DNA of 13,789 nucleotides from Synergistaceae bacterium. GTDB lineage: Bacteria; Synergistota; Synergistia; Synergistales; Synergistaceae. Made by a program: the position numbers and the translations under genes. The notes beneath the pieces are model-generated. The model saw nothing but the letters and a program-made list of their open reading frames with translations. It did no database searches and was not told where the DNA came from. Position 1 is the stretch's first letter. Each line of letters starts with the position of its first letter. This document shows, piece by piece, positions 7,043 through 13,789 of the stretch. The stretch spans positions 1 through 13,789 of the forward strand of contig JAISQC010000042.1 of assembly GCA_031274465.1 (NCBI GenBank), given 5' to 3'.

Positions 7043-7241
7043 GTCGAACGTTCGGCCGATAATCGAGTCGCACGGCGGCGGAATCGAGTTCATGGGCTAC
7101 GACGAGACGAACGGTGTGCTGAAAGTCCAGCTTTCCGGCCTTTGCAGCGGCTGCCCGGGCGCGGCCGCGACGATGCGCAACCTCGTCGAAGGGGTAGTGC
7201 AGCGTTATGTCCCGGAGGTGAAAGAGGTAGTGCGGGCGTAA
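7008..7241 (+). CDS. NifU C-terminal-domain (Nfu-type) Fe-S cluster scaffold
   Basis: A 77-residue protein consisting of a single NifU C-terminal domain. Such Nfu-type proteins assemble or carry a 4Fe-4S cluster, usually bridged between two subunits, and deliver it to apo-enzymes. The signature is LCSGCPGAA with Cys46 and Cys49 (CxxC), preceded by the typical VRPIIESHGGGIEFMGYDE segment. Length is about the usual 70-80 for stand-alone members. The ATG at 7008 is chosen because of the purine-rich site upstream and because the product then begins like family members; it overlaps mazG by 35 bases in another frame. The next gene starts 5 bases after the stop. The neighbourhood gives no hint of a dedicated client; no isc or suf gene is in the window. 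Which clusters or targets it serves is unknown. Confidence 0.88.
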   Translation: MSTAEKIAEVLESNVRPIIESHGGGIEFMGYDETNGVLKVQLSGLCSGCPGAAATMRNLVEGVVQRYVPEVKEVVRA

Positions 7242-7246
7242 GGGGG

Positions 7247-8233
7247 GTGGGTGCCACGCGGACCGTGACCCTGGCGTCCGAGGAAAAGCTCGCCCGGCTG
7301 TTGGGCACGCGCGACGAGATACTTTCCGCCATAGAGGAGAGGCTCGGGGTCAGGCTGGTCGCGAGAGGCACGGACATACACATACCCGATGACGAGACTG
7401 GGCTCGCCGAGGTCTTGGCGAGCGTTTTGGGGCAGTTCGCCGACATGGACGAACGGGGCGTCAGGCCGTCGGGAGTCGAGATAAGGTGCGCGCTTGACAT
7501 GGTGGCAGAGGGACGGCGTCCGGACATGCTGTCGCTCGCGGATCGCACTGTCTGCGTCACCAACCGGGGGCATCGGGTCCGGCCCTACACTCAGGGGCAG
7601 AAGGAATACGTCGATGCGATGGAGAAAAACGACATCGTCTTCGCCATCGGGCCGGCGGGCACCGGAAAGACGTATCTGGCCGCCGCGATGGCTGTGTCCG
7701 CGCTCAAAGCGTCGAAGGTGGGCAGGGTGGTTTTGGTCCGGCCGGTGGTCGAGGCCGGGGAGCGGCTGGGGTATCTGCCGGGCGATATTATGGAAAAGGT
7801 GGAGCCTTACATCAGGCCCCTGTACGACGCTTTTTACGACATGCTGCCGCCTGAGCGCTTCAACCGGTATGTCGAAAAAGGGATAATAGAGATCGCTCCT
7901 CTGGCATACATGAGGGGGCGCACGCTGAACGACAGTTTTATAATTCTCGACGAGGCGCAGAACACCACCAGAGAGCAGATGAAGATGTTCCTAACCCGTC
8001 TGGGGGCCGGTTCGAAGGCGGTCGTCACCGGGGATGTGACTCAGGTGGACCTTCCGGGGAACAAGGAGTCGGGCCTGCGCACCATTTCGGATATTTTAAA
8101 AGGCGTCGAGGGGATCGAGTTCTGCGATCTCACCAACAGCGATGTCGTCAGGCACGACATCGTGCAACGGGTGGTAAGGGCATACGAGGAGTACGAAAAA
8201 AATGGGCACGGTTCGAAGGCGCTCGTCCAGTAA
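7247..8233 (+). CDS. phoH: PhoH-like ATPase (YbeZ type)
   Basis: PhoH family P-loop NTPase, 328 residues from GTG 7247. Family members bind and hydrolyse ATP; YbeZ is tied to RNA metabolism and partners YbeY in ribosomal RNA processing. The N-terminal part (about 1-105) contains a KH-like region (EERLGVRLVARGTDIHI). The PhoH core follows with YTQGQKEYVDAM, Walker A GPAGTGKT (135-142), LVRPVVEAGERLGYLPGD and Walker B IILDEAQN (D235, E236), then TGDVTQVDLPG near the end. The start is uncertain: GTG 7247 has no well-spaced Shine-Dalgarno, and GTG 7265 (322 residues) is an alternative; upstream in-frame codons offer no other good start. The gene lies 5 bases after the NifU-like stop and overlaps the next gene by 32 bases. 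The order phoH-pgpH-ybeY matches B. subtilis. Confidence 0.94.
   Translation: MGATRTVTLASEEKLARLLGTRDEILSAIEERLGVRLVARGTDIHIPDDETGLAEVLASVLGQFADMDERGVRPSGVEIRCALDMVAEGRRPDMLSLADRTVCVTNRGHRVRPYTQGQKEYVDAMEKNDIVFAIGPAGTGKTYLAAAMAVSALKASKVGRVVLVRPVVEAGERLGYLPGDIMEKVEPYIRPLYDAFYDMLPPERFNRYVEKGIIEIAPLAYMRGRTLNDSFIILDEAQNTTREQMKMFLTRLGAGSKAVVTGDVTQVDLPGNKESGLRTISDILKGVEGIEFCDLTNSDVVRHDIVQRVVRAYEEYEKNGHGSKALVQ
8186..8191 (+). promoter_or_regulatory. Ribosome binding site of the 7TM-HD gene
   Basis: GAGGAG lies inside the 3' end of phoH, 10 bases before ATG 8202. An A7 run (8196-8202) lies between the two and runs into the start codon. It supports the start at 8202 over the later in-frame ATG at 8253. 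Confidence 0.7.
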
Positions 8234-10334
8234 GTGGCTGCGTTTGGTTCTGATGAGCAAGGCCGGGTCACAGCCCGGCGGGGTCTCTCCCGTCTGCCTG
8301 ATCCTGTTCAGGGCCGCTCTGGTGGCCTGCGCTTCGGCGATAATCCTGTCGCGGTGGTTTTTCATCGACACCAGCGAGAGCTACAGGGTGGGGTATCCTT
8401 CGCCGCGCACCTACGTGGCAAACGTCTCGTCCAGGTTTATGGACAGGGGCGCGACGAACGAGGCCCGCCATATAGCGGCCGACCAGATAGTGGGGGTGCG
8501 GGTCAGGGATGACCGCGCCACGCAAACCGTCAGGGGCCTGATCTCCGGCCTCAAGCAGGACGGCAATCTGAGCTTCGCGCCGCCCCCTCTGAGAGATGTA
8601 GTGAACGCGATGTCAGACGACGCTAGGGCCAAGATGATAGGCCTCACAGTCGAGATAGCCGAGAAAAATTACGACAGGTCCGCCAGCAGGTCCGAGCAGA
8701 CGGCGCTGATTTGGGACAGCCTGAAGTTCGCGGACATACCACAGGCTGACAAAAACATAGCGTTCCAGTTGCTCGACGCGATGCTCGCCCCCACGGTTGC
8801 GGAGGACGGCGAGCTGACCGAGCGGTTGCGCGAGAACGTCATGTCGCACATACCGCTGATACAGCGCGAGATACGCATCGGAGGCACGCTTGCGCAGCAA
8901 GGGCAGGTCGTGACCGAGGACATCGCCCGGCTGCTGCGCGAAAACGGATACCCTGAGGCGGCGGTTCCGTGGAAGCATCTGGCGTTCGTCATAATCGTGA
9001 CGTTCGCATGGTCCCTGTGGCTTACATGGATCGGGATCAAACAGGAGACCCCTCCGACCAACAGGGAGTGGGTATACATCGCCGCTCTGCTCGTGATCGA
9101 TTGGGTCTCGCAGTCTTTCGCCGCCAGATGGGGGTGGGATTCCCTGTCGCCTCTGGCCCTGTCGGGGTGGATATTTCTGACGCTCACCCCTTCGCTTGCG
9201 TTCCAGATAGCGCTCGGAGGAGGTCTGATCGGCTATATAGTGGCGTTTCCCGGCATGAACTCTCTGCTGGCCGTCGGCTGCATCGTCTGCGGTGTCGCGG
9301 CCGGGGCAAGCTTTGTATTCATAAAGGAAGCGTCCAGCCGGATAATGATATGGCGCAACATATTCAGCCTGGGCCTGTGCCTGGCTTTCGCATCGACCTT
9401 CGTCAGGTGGGGGCTCGGCCTCGCGGTGTCATGGGAGCTGGTCGGGGTTTATCTCATCCTGTGCGCTTTTTGGAGCAGCCTCGTGGTGGCGGTCATTCCC
9501 CTCTGGGAGGCGGTGTTCGACATCATATCCCCTCTGCGTCTGCTCGAGATGAGCCACCCGTCCCAGCCGCTCTTGAAGCGCCTCCAGTTGGAGGCGCCGG
9601 GGACCTACCACCACACGGTGACGGTAGGGACCCTCGCCGAAGCCGTGGCCGATCGCCTCGGGATGAACGGCCTGCTGGTGAAGACCGGGGCCTATTATCA
9701 CGACATAGGGAAGCTCAAGCGCCCGCATTATTTCGTCGAAAACCAGTCGTTCGGCGACAACATCCACGACAGGCTGGCCCCGACGGACTCCGCGCGAATG
9801 ATCCTGAGCCACGTCCCCGACGGCCTCAAGCTCGCCGACGAGTATAAATTGCCGCACATGATAAAAAACTTCATCTCAGAGCACCACGGAAAGACGTGCA
9901 TCTCGTACTTCTACGAGAAAGCCCTCGCCGCAGATGCCGAAGCTGGGGGCGACGGCAGCTCCGTTGACAAGGCGGATTTCTTCTATCCGGGGCCGACGCC
10001 GCAGAGGCCGGAGACGGCTCTTTTGATGCTGGCCGACTCCGTCGACGCCGCGCTGAAAGGGCTCAAGAACCCGCTTGCCGGCAGGCCGGAGCTCGAAAAG
10101 CTCGTGAATGACGTGACGAACTCCAAGATAATGAGCGGGCAGTTCGTGGACGTCGATTTCACGCTGAAGGACATAAGCGCCATAAAAACCGCGATGGTAG
10201 ACGCCCTCATGTCCATGTACCACACCCGCGAGGTAAAGCCGCTGGCGAGCGACGGCAAAACGCCGGAGAGCGACGATGGCAACGGCCGGCACGGCGGCAG
10301 AGAGAGCGTCCGCGCCGAGGCGGTGGGTGCCTGA
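8202..10334 (+). CDS. pgpH: PgpH-type 7TM-HD family membrane phosphodiesterase (likely c-di-AMP)
   Basis: Integral membrane protein of 710 residues with the 7TMR-HDED, 7TM and HD architecture. In Listeria and Bacillus, PgpH degrades cyclic di-AMP. After a basic N-terminus (VRRRSSSK) comes one membrane segment (about 27-50), then an extracytoplasmic HDED domain (about 55-255, ending GGTLAQQGQVVTEDIARLL), then about seven membrane segments (about 260-450). The cytoplasmic HD domain follows: EAPGTYHHT with H470 and H471, AYYHDIGK with H500 and D501, SEHHG with H561 and H562, and LADSVDAA with D612. These are the expected metal ligands, so it should be catalytic. The C-terminal tail from about residue 680 is low complexity and probably disordered. 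The substrate is inferred from the family; no cyclase is in the window. It overlaps phoH by 32 bases and ends 3 bases before ybeY. Confidence 0.93.
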   Translation: MGTVRRRSSSKWLRLVLMSKAGSQPGGVSPVCLILFRAALVACASAIILSRWFFIDTSESYRVGYPSPRTYVANVSSRFMDRGATNEARHIAADQIVGVRVRDDRATQTVRGLISGLKQDGNLSFAPPPLRDVVNAMSDDARAKMIGLTVEIAEKNYDRSASRSEQTALIWDSLKFADIPQADKNIAFQLLDAMLAPTVAEDGELTERLRENVMSHIPLIQREIRIGGTLAQQGQVVTEDIARLLRENGYPEAAVPWKHLAFVIIVTFAWSLWLTWIGIKQETPPTNREWVYIAALLVIDWVSQSFAARWGWDSLSPLALSGWIFLTLTPSLAFQIALGGGLIGYIVAFPGMNSLLAVGCIVCGVAAGASFVFIKEASSRIMIWRNIFSLGLCLAFASTFVRWGLGLAVSWELVGVYLILCAFWSSLVVAVIPLWEAVFDIISPLRLLEMSHPSQPLLKRLQLEAPGTYHHTVTVGTLAEAVADRLGMNGLLVKTGAYYHDIGKLKRPHYFVENQSFGDNIHDRLAPTDSARMILSHVPDGLKLADEYKLPHMIKNFISEHHGKTCISYFYEKALAADAEAGGDGSSVDKADFFYPGPTPQRPETALLMLADSVDAALKGLKNPLAGRPELEKLVNDVTNSKIMSGQFVDVDFTLKDISAIKTAMVDALMSMYHTREVKPLASDGKTPESDDGNGRHGGRESVRAEAVGA

Positions 10335-10337
10335 GGG

Positions 10338-10832
10338 ATGCTGTTTCGGCTTGATTTGGTCGGGATCGCCGAAGATTTTTTTTTGGATTGCGTGGCTTTG
10401 TCGGACGAGCTGACTGAAGGCCTGGGGGAGATTCACGTGGACTGCGGCATTGCCAGCGTCGCGCTTTCCTGCGCGTCAATCGAGAGGATGAGTCAATTCA
10501 ACGAGTCGTACAGGGGCATCGGCGAGCCGACAGACGTGCTGGCGTTCCCTCTTTGGGAGGAAGGCGGAAAATTCGCCCCGCCCGAGGCGTGGGACGAGCT
10601 GCCGTTGGGCGACGTGATCGTATCGCCGGGTTTCGTGCGCCAAAAAACTGGCATTGCGGGCGCCGGATGCGACGAGGAGATAGCGCGCCTCGTCATCCAC
10701 GGCGTTTTGCACCTGATAGGCTTCGATCACGACACGGAAGATCGCGAGGCTGAAATGTGGGATCTGCAGGAAAGCATACTTGAAAAATACGTTTCTCGCG
10801 TGAACGGACGGGGAGGACTGATGGCAGAGTGA
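10338..10832 (+). CDS. ybeY: Endoribonuclease YbeY (rRNA maturation factor)
   Basis: YbeY, 164 residues (usually about 150-160), is a zinc-dependent single-strand endoribonuclease needed for 16S rRNA 3' maturation and 70S quality control. The zinc motif H-x3-H-x5-H is intact: H121, H125 and H131 in HGVLHLIGFDH. The preceding QFNESYRGIGEPTDVLAFPL is the family signature, and LGDVIVSP is the usual middle strand. ATG 10338 lies 3 bases after the 7TM-HD stop, with only weak Shine-Dalgarno pairing (TGAGGG), so coupling is likely. The stop overlaps the next start as GTGA. A T9 tract (10376-10384) at codons 13-16 stands out in GC-rich DNA. The neighbours phoH and era fit its role: YbeZ and Era are known functional partners in small-subunit assembly. 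Confidence 0.95.
   Translation: MLFRLDLVGIAEDFFLDCVALSDELTEGLGEIHVDCGIASVALSCASIERMSQFNESYRGIGEPTDVLAFPLWEEGGKFAPPEAWDELPLGDVIVSPGFVRQKTGIAGAGCDEEIARLVIHGVLHLIGFDHDTEDREAEMWDLQESILEKYVSRVNGRGGLMAE
10810..10817 (+). promoter_or_regulatory. Ribosome binding site of the CorC-like gene
   Basis: GGGGAGGA lies within the 3' end of ybeY, 11 bases before GTG 10829. Spacing is slightly long. The GTG overlaps the ybeY stop (GTGA, 10829-10832), so reinitiation by ribosomes finishing ybeY is probable. Confidence 0.55.
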
Positions 10833-12094
10833 ATTCTGACCTGGCAGGCAGTATTGGCCTGCTGCTGTTGTTTTTGATATTCTCGTTTTTTTTCAGCTCG
10901 GCTGAGACTGCGATAACAGCGGCAGGGAAAGTGAAATTGAAGGTTTTGGAAAACGCCCATCCCGATAGGAAATCGGGTTTCTCGTGGCTTGCGGCGAACG
11001 TGCAGCGCGCGCTCTCGGTCACGCTGGTCGGAAACAACATCGTGAACATAGCTGCAAGCTCGATCGCAACGGTGCTATTCACGAGATTTTTCGGCGCACA
11101 GAAGGGCCCGGTCATGGCGATAGCTGCGATGACTACGGTGGTCGTCATCTTCTGCGAGATACTGCCGAAGAACATAGCGATAGCCCACAAGGAAGCGGTC
11201 TTGTACAGATCACTGCCCCTCCTTCGCTTTTTCAGCGTAGCGCTCGGCCCGGCCATATACGCCGTGCAGCGCTCGATATGGTTCATCGGCGGGCTGTTCG
11301 GCCTGAAGCTCGACACGTTCAGCTCCTTCGTGACGCGCGAGGATTTCGAGGTGATGGTTAACGAAAGCGGGGAGTCCGGCGCGATCGAGGAGGACGAGCG
11401 CAAGATGATAAGCGGCGTCATCTCTTTCGAGGAGACGAGGGTCTCCGAGGTCATGGTGGCCCGCACGGACATGATGGCGATATCGTCCGACACGACGGTG
11501 GCCCGTGCCTCCGAGATATTTCTGGAGAGCGGCCATTCGCGGGTGCCGGTTTACGAGAAGGAGCTGGACAAGATAACTGGGGTGCTGTACGTGAAGGACC
11601 TCTTGGCCCCCCTTTCGCGAGGCGCGTTCGACAGCGACGTTGCCCCGCTTCAGAGGCGTCCCCTCTTCATCCCCGAGACCATAAAGACGGACGAGGCGTT
11701 CGACCTCATGAAGAAATCGAAGACCCACATAGCCATAGTGGTGGACGAATATGGTGGAACTGCGGGCCTCGTGACGCTGGAGGACCTTCTGGAGGAAATA
11801 GTCGGAGACATTCAGGACGAATACGACGACGAGAGGCCGGACGTCTTGGAGGAGAAAGAGGGCATATATCTCGTGCAGGGCTACGTCAATCTGGACGAGC
11901 TATCTGAGACCTTGGGGTACCAGTTCGAGTTCGAGGACGTGGACACGGTCGCCGGAATGTTGCTGTCGCTCAAGGGGAACTTCCCCGAGGAGGGCGAATC
12001 GGTCGTTTACGGGCCGTGGGTCATCTGCGCGGTGGAGGTAGTCGATCACAGGATATTGCAGGTCCGCATAGAGCGGGCAGCAGAAGGAGAATGA
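10829..12094 (+). CDS. DUF21/CBS/CorC-HlyC membrane protein (hemolysin-C or CorC family)
   Basis: Inner-membrane protein of 421 residues with the DUF21-CBS-CBS-CorC architecture (CorB/CorC/YbeX/TlyC relatives). Family members are linked to magnesium and cobalt transport; the old name hemolysin is not evidence of haemolysis. Four hydrophobic segments occur at about 5-24, 62-86, 91-118 and 129-158 (the second contains GNNIVNIAAS, typical of DUF21). Two CBS domains follow (about 200-320; GHSRVPVYEKELDKITGVLYVKDLL and IVVDEYGGTAGLVTLEDLLEEI), which in relatives bind ATP. The CorC/HlyC domain (about 335-415; VQGYVNLDELSETLG, DTVAGMLLSLKG) closes it. GTG 10829 is the chosen start because it gives a short hydrophilic N-terminus before the first membrane segment. 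E. coli also has a CorC-type gene (ybeX) after ybeZ-ybeY. A T8 tract (10886-10893) encodes part of segment 1. Confidence 0.92.
   Translation: MNSDLAGSIGLLLLFLIFSFFFSSAETAITAAGKVKLKVLENAHPDRKSGFSWLAANVQRALSVTLVGNNIVNIAASSIATVLFTRFFGAQKGPVMAIAAMTTVVVIFCEILPKNIAIAHKEAVLYRSLPLLRFFSVALGPAIYAVQRSIWFIGGLFGLKLDTFSSFVTREDFEVMVNESGESGAIEEDERKMISGVISFEETRVSEVMVARTDMMAISSDTTVARASEIFLESGHSRVPVYEKELDKITGVLYVKDLLAPLSRGAFDSDVAPLQRRPLFIPETIKTDEAFDLMKKSKTHIAIVVDEYGGTAGLVTLEDLLEEIVGDIQDEYDDERPDVLEEKEGIYLVQGYVNLDELSETLGYQFEFEDVDTVAGMLLSLKGNFPEEGESVVYGPWVICAVEVVDHRILQVRIERAAEGE
12084..12089 (+). promoter_or_regulatory. Ribosome binding site deciding the era start
   Basis: AAGGAG is followed by ATGACGATG. It is only 1 base from ATG 12091 but 7 bases from ATG 12097, so the second ATG is the better start. 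The first ATG overlaps the corC-like stop (ATGA). Confidence 0.7.
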
Positions 12095-12096
12095 CG

Positions 12097-13023
12097 ATGG
12101 ATTCCAAAGAGGCGCGCGCGCCCTATCGGTCGGGTTGCGTCGCTCTGGTCGGCGCGCCCAACGTAGGCAAATCGTCGATAATAAACGCGCTCTTGCGCGA
12201 GAAGGTCGCGGCGGTATCGAGCAAGCCTCAGACGACCCGCAACGCCGTTCGCTGTATACTCACGACCGACGCATTTCAGATAGTGATAGTGGACACGCCG
12301 GGGATGCACAAACCTAAGTACGCCCTCGGCGAGTTCATGGTGAGGGAGATAGGCGACGCGATGGCGTCCGTAGACGTAATATGTTTTGTGGTCGAGGCCG
12401 GGAGAGAGCTCGGCGAGGCCGAGGAAGAGATATATTCCCGCGTCGGAAATTCCCGCATCCCCGTGCTCCTTGCCGTCAACAAGGTGGACCGCCTGCGCGA
12501 CAAGGAGGATTTCTGGAGGTTTTTGGCCCCAGTCGCCGACAGGGTGAAGCCCGTATCTGTAGTCCCCTTGTCGGCGACGGAGGGGACGAACCTCGACGTG
12601 CTGCAGGAAAAGCTCGCCGGCCTGCTCCCGGAGGGCGAGGCCATATACCCCGACGACGTCCTGATGGACGCGACGGAGCGCTTCCTGGCCGAGGAGATAA
12701 TACGCGAGCGGATTTTGGAGATGACGGAGCAGGAAGTGCCCCACAGCGTGGCGGTGCTGGTGGAGGAGTTCAAAAGCCCGGACGAATACCCTGATTTGAA
12801 GCGCGCCGAGATAAGAGCCACTATCATCGTCGAGAGGCCCGGCCAGAAAGGCATTTTGATAGGCGAGAGGGGCTCAATGCTCAAAGGCATAAGGTCCGGG
12901 GCGCGGGCCGAGATGGAGCGCCGGTTCCAATGCCCAGTGTCGCTCGATCTCTGGGTGAAGGTGAAACCCGGATGGAGAAAGTCGGCGGCTGGCATAAAGC
13001 GGGCTGGGTATCGCGGCAGGTGA
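12097..13023 (+). CDS. era: GTPase Era
   Basis: Era, 308 residues from ATG 12097 (E. coli Era is 301). It is a GTPase that binds the 3' end of 16S rRNA and chaperones 30S assembly. GTPase motifs are G1 GAPNVGKSS (starting at residue 19), the effector region KPQTTRN, G3 DTPGMHKP (from D66), G4 NKVD (128-131) and G5 SAT. The C-terminal KH domain (about 205-290) has PGQKGILIGERGSMLKGI with GERG at 256-259, followed by LDLWVKVKPGWR as in all Era proteins. ATG 12091 would add two residues but lies too close to the Shine-Dalgarno. The stop overlaps recO as GTGA. Proximity to ybeY fits shared 16S maturation work. B. subtilis has dgkA and cdd between ybeY and era; here a CorC-type gene takes that place. 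Confidence 0.96.
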   Translation: MDSKEARAPYRSGCVALVGAPNVGKSSIINALLREKVAAVSSKPQTTRNAVRCILTTDAFQIVIVDTPGMHKPKYALGEFMVREIGDAMASVDVICFVVEAGRELGEAEEEIYSRVGNSRIPVLLAVNKVDRLRDKEDFWRFLAPVADRVKPVSVVPLSATEGTNLDVLQEKLAGLLPEGEAIYPDDVLMDATERFLAEEIIRERILEMTEQEVPHSVAVLVEEFKSPDEYPDLKRAEIRATIIVERPGQKGILIGERGSMLKGIRSGARAEMERRFQCPVSLDLWVKVKPGWRKSAAGIKRAGYRGR

Positions 13024-13789
13024 CCCCGTTCTCATCCGACAGTCTGCCGCATGGGGACCACCGCTCGGACGGGGTCGTGCTCTCAAGGAGGGATAGATCG
13101 CCCAAATCCCGGGAGTGCCTGATCTTCATGCGTGGGCGGGGCGCGCTGTGGGTTGGGACGCCGGGGGCCGAGAGAAACAGGTTCGGAGGCGGGACGGAGC
13201 CGATGACGTGGGGGACCTTCGCCCTGTACCAGAGCCCCAGAAGGCTCTACCTCAAAAGCGTCGATATCGCCGAGGACTTTTTGGAGGCGCGGGGATCCAG
13301 ACGCAAGCTGATGTGCGCCGTGAAGTGGTGCCGGGAATTGGCGTCCCGGCTGCCGGCGGGGCATGAGAACGACCATCTGCTCTCCCTCCTGTGGGGCAGC
13401 ATGAAAAACCTCGCGTTTGGGATGAACCCAATGTTGCTCGACATGAGGTTCGCGTGGAGGTGGGGGAAGATATGGGGGGTTTCGCCTTCGTTTGCTCAAT
13501 GTTCGGGCTGCGGCGCGCCGCTTGCCTCGTCTCCTGCCGCGAAGACCTCTTCGGGTTTTTTCTGCGGGGATTGCCGCGCGAAGCGCGAATCCAGCCCGGA
13601 TGGGGGAGATGTGTTCTATGAAACCCTATCGGCGCCGGAGCTTGAAATAATGCGGATGGTCTCGTCCCTTCCGAGGGAAGATTTCATGCGGGCCGAACCT
13701 GAGATATCGGACGCGATTTCAAGCGCCTCCGGCCTAGAGGAGAAGATCGAATCGACGACCGGCTGGTTTTATTCCTTTTTGCGATTGGA
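13020..13789 (+). CDS. recO: DNA repair protein RecO (3' end outside window)
   Basis: A frame open from GTG 13020 to the window end (256 codons, no stop). RecO mediates RecA loading on SSB-coated single-stranded DNA with RecR and anneals strands. The N-terminal part is an OB-fold-like region (SDGVVLSRRD, GTFALYQSPRRLYLKSVDIAEDF), then an alpha-helical part. The zinc finger is C161-x2-C164-x17-C182-x2-C185 (CSGCGAPL and FCGDC), as in the zinc-binding RecO of Deinococcus. The GTG overlaps the era stop (GTGA), and there is no clear Shine-Dalgarno, so translation is probably coupled. The era-recO pair is conserved in Bacillota. RecO is usually about 240-260 residues, so most of it is present. Sequence similarity within the family is low; the call rests on the finger, the fold pattern and the neighbour era. 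Confidence 0.85.
   Translation, partial: MTPFSSDSLPHGDHRSDGVVLSRRDRSPKSRECLIFMRGRGALWVGTPGAERNRFGGGTEPMTWGTFALYQSPRRLYLKSVDIAEDFLEARGSRRKLMCAVKWCRELASRLPAGHENDHLLSLLWGSMKNLAFGMNPMLLDMRFAWRWGKIWGVSPSFAQCSGCGAPLASSPAAKTSSGFFCGDCRAKRESSPDGGDVFYETLSAPELEIMRMVSSLPREDFMRAEPEISDAISSASGLEEKIESTTGWFYSFLRL

Noticed and set aside
13085..13093. Strong Shine-Dalgarno-like AAGGAGGGA inside recO
   Set aside because: No ATG, GTG or TTG follows within a workable distance; in the recO frame it simply encodes Ser-Arg-Arg-Asp.
1..13789. Mobile element, CRISPR array, tRNA/rRNA genes or a defence/biosynthetic system
   Set aside because: Reading both strands I found no direct-repeat array, transposase, integrase or RNA gene; all coding space is filled by housekeeping families.

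Overview
The window is a compact, high-GC stretch (roughly 60% by eye) of bacterial chromosome. All thirteen protein-coding genes are on the + strand, most overlapping or only a few bases apart, and all belong to well-known housekeeping families. I see no tRNA, rRNA, insertion sequence, prophage, CRISPR array or toxin cassette, and no clear evidence of an undescribed system. The gene order (glmU-prs-rplY-pth-mfd-mazG, then phoH-pgpH-ybeY-corC-era-recO), heavy AGG and ATA codon use, and the mix of Bacillota-like and E. coli-like neighbourhoods suggest Synergistota or a related lineage. That placement is inference and needs a phylogeny.

Region 1 (1-6064) holds the 3' end of glmU (UDP-GlcNAc synthesis), prs (PRPP synthase), rplY/ctc (ribosomal protein L25), pth (peptidyl-tRNA hydrolase) and mfd (transcription-repair coupling factor). 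The same core order occurs in Bacillus subtilis (gcaD-prs-ctc-pth-fin-mfd); here fin is absent. Region 2 (6065-7241) starts with an 81-base gap carrying a candidate extended -10 promoter placed so that transcription would begin at the mazG ATG. It then contains mazG (NTP pyrophosphohydrolase) and a 77-residue NifU-type Fe-S scaffold that overlaps mazG. Region 3 (7247-13789) holds phoH, a PgpH-type 7TM-HD phosphodiesterase, ybeY, a DUF21/CBS/CorC membrane protein, era and the 5' part of recO.

The genes share themes. L25, Pth, YbeY, PhoH and Era act on ribosomes or RNA; Mfd and RecO act on damaged DNA; Prs and MazG handle nucleotides. The almost complete lack of gaps and the GTGA overlaps imply polycistronic, translationally coupled expression. 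The only gaps above 50 bases are 1652-1709 (leader of rplY) and 6065-6145 (mfd-mazG).

The points most worth checking are the apparently leaderless mazG promoter, the joining of two clusters that lie far apart in B. subtilis, T9 and T8 tracts at the 5' ends of ybeY and corC, and an Asn-to-Arg change at a conserved active-site position of Pth.
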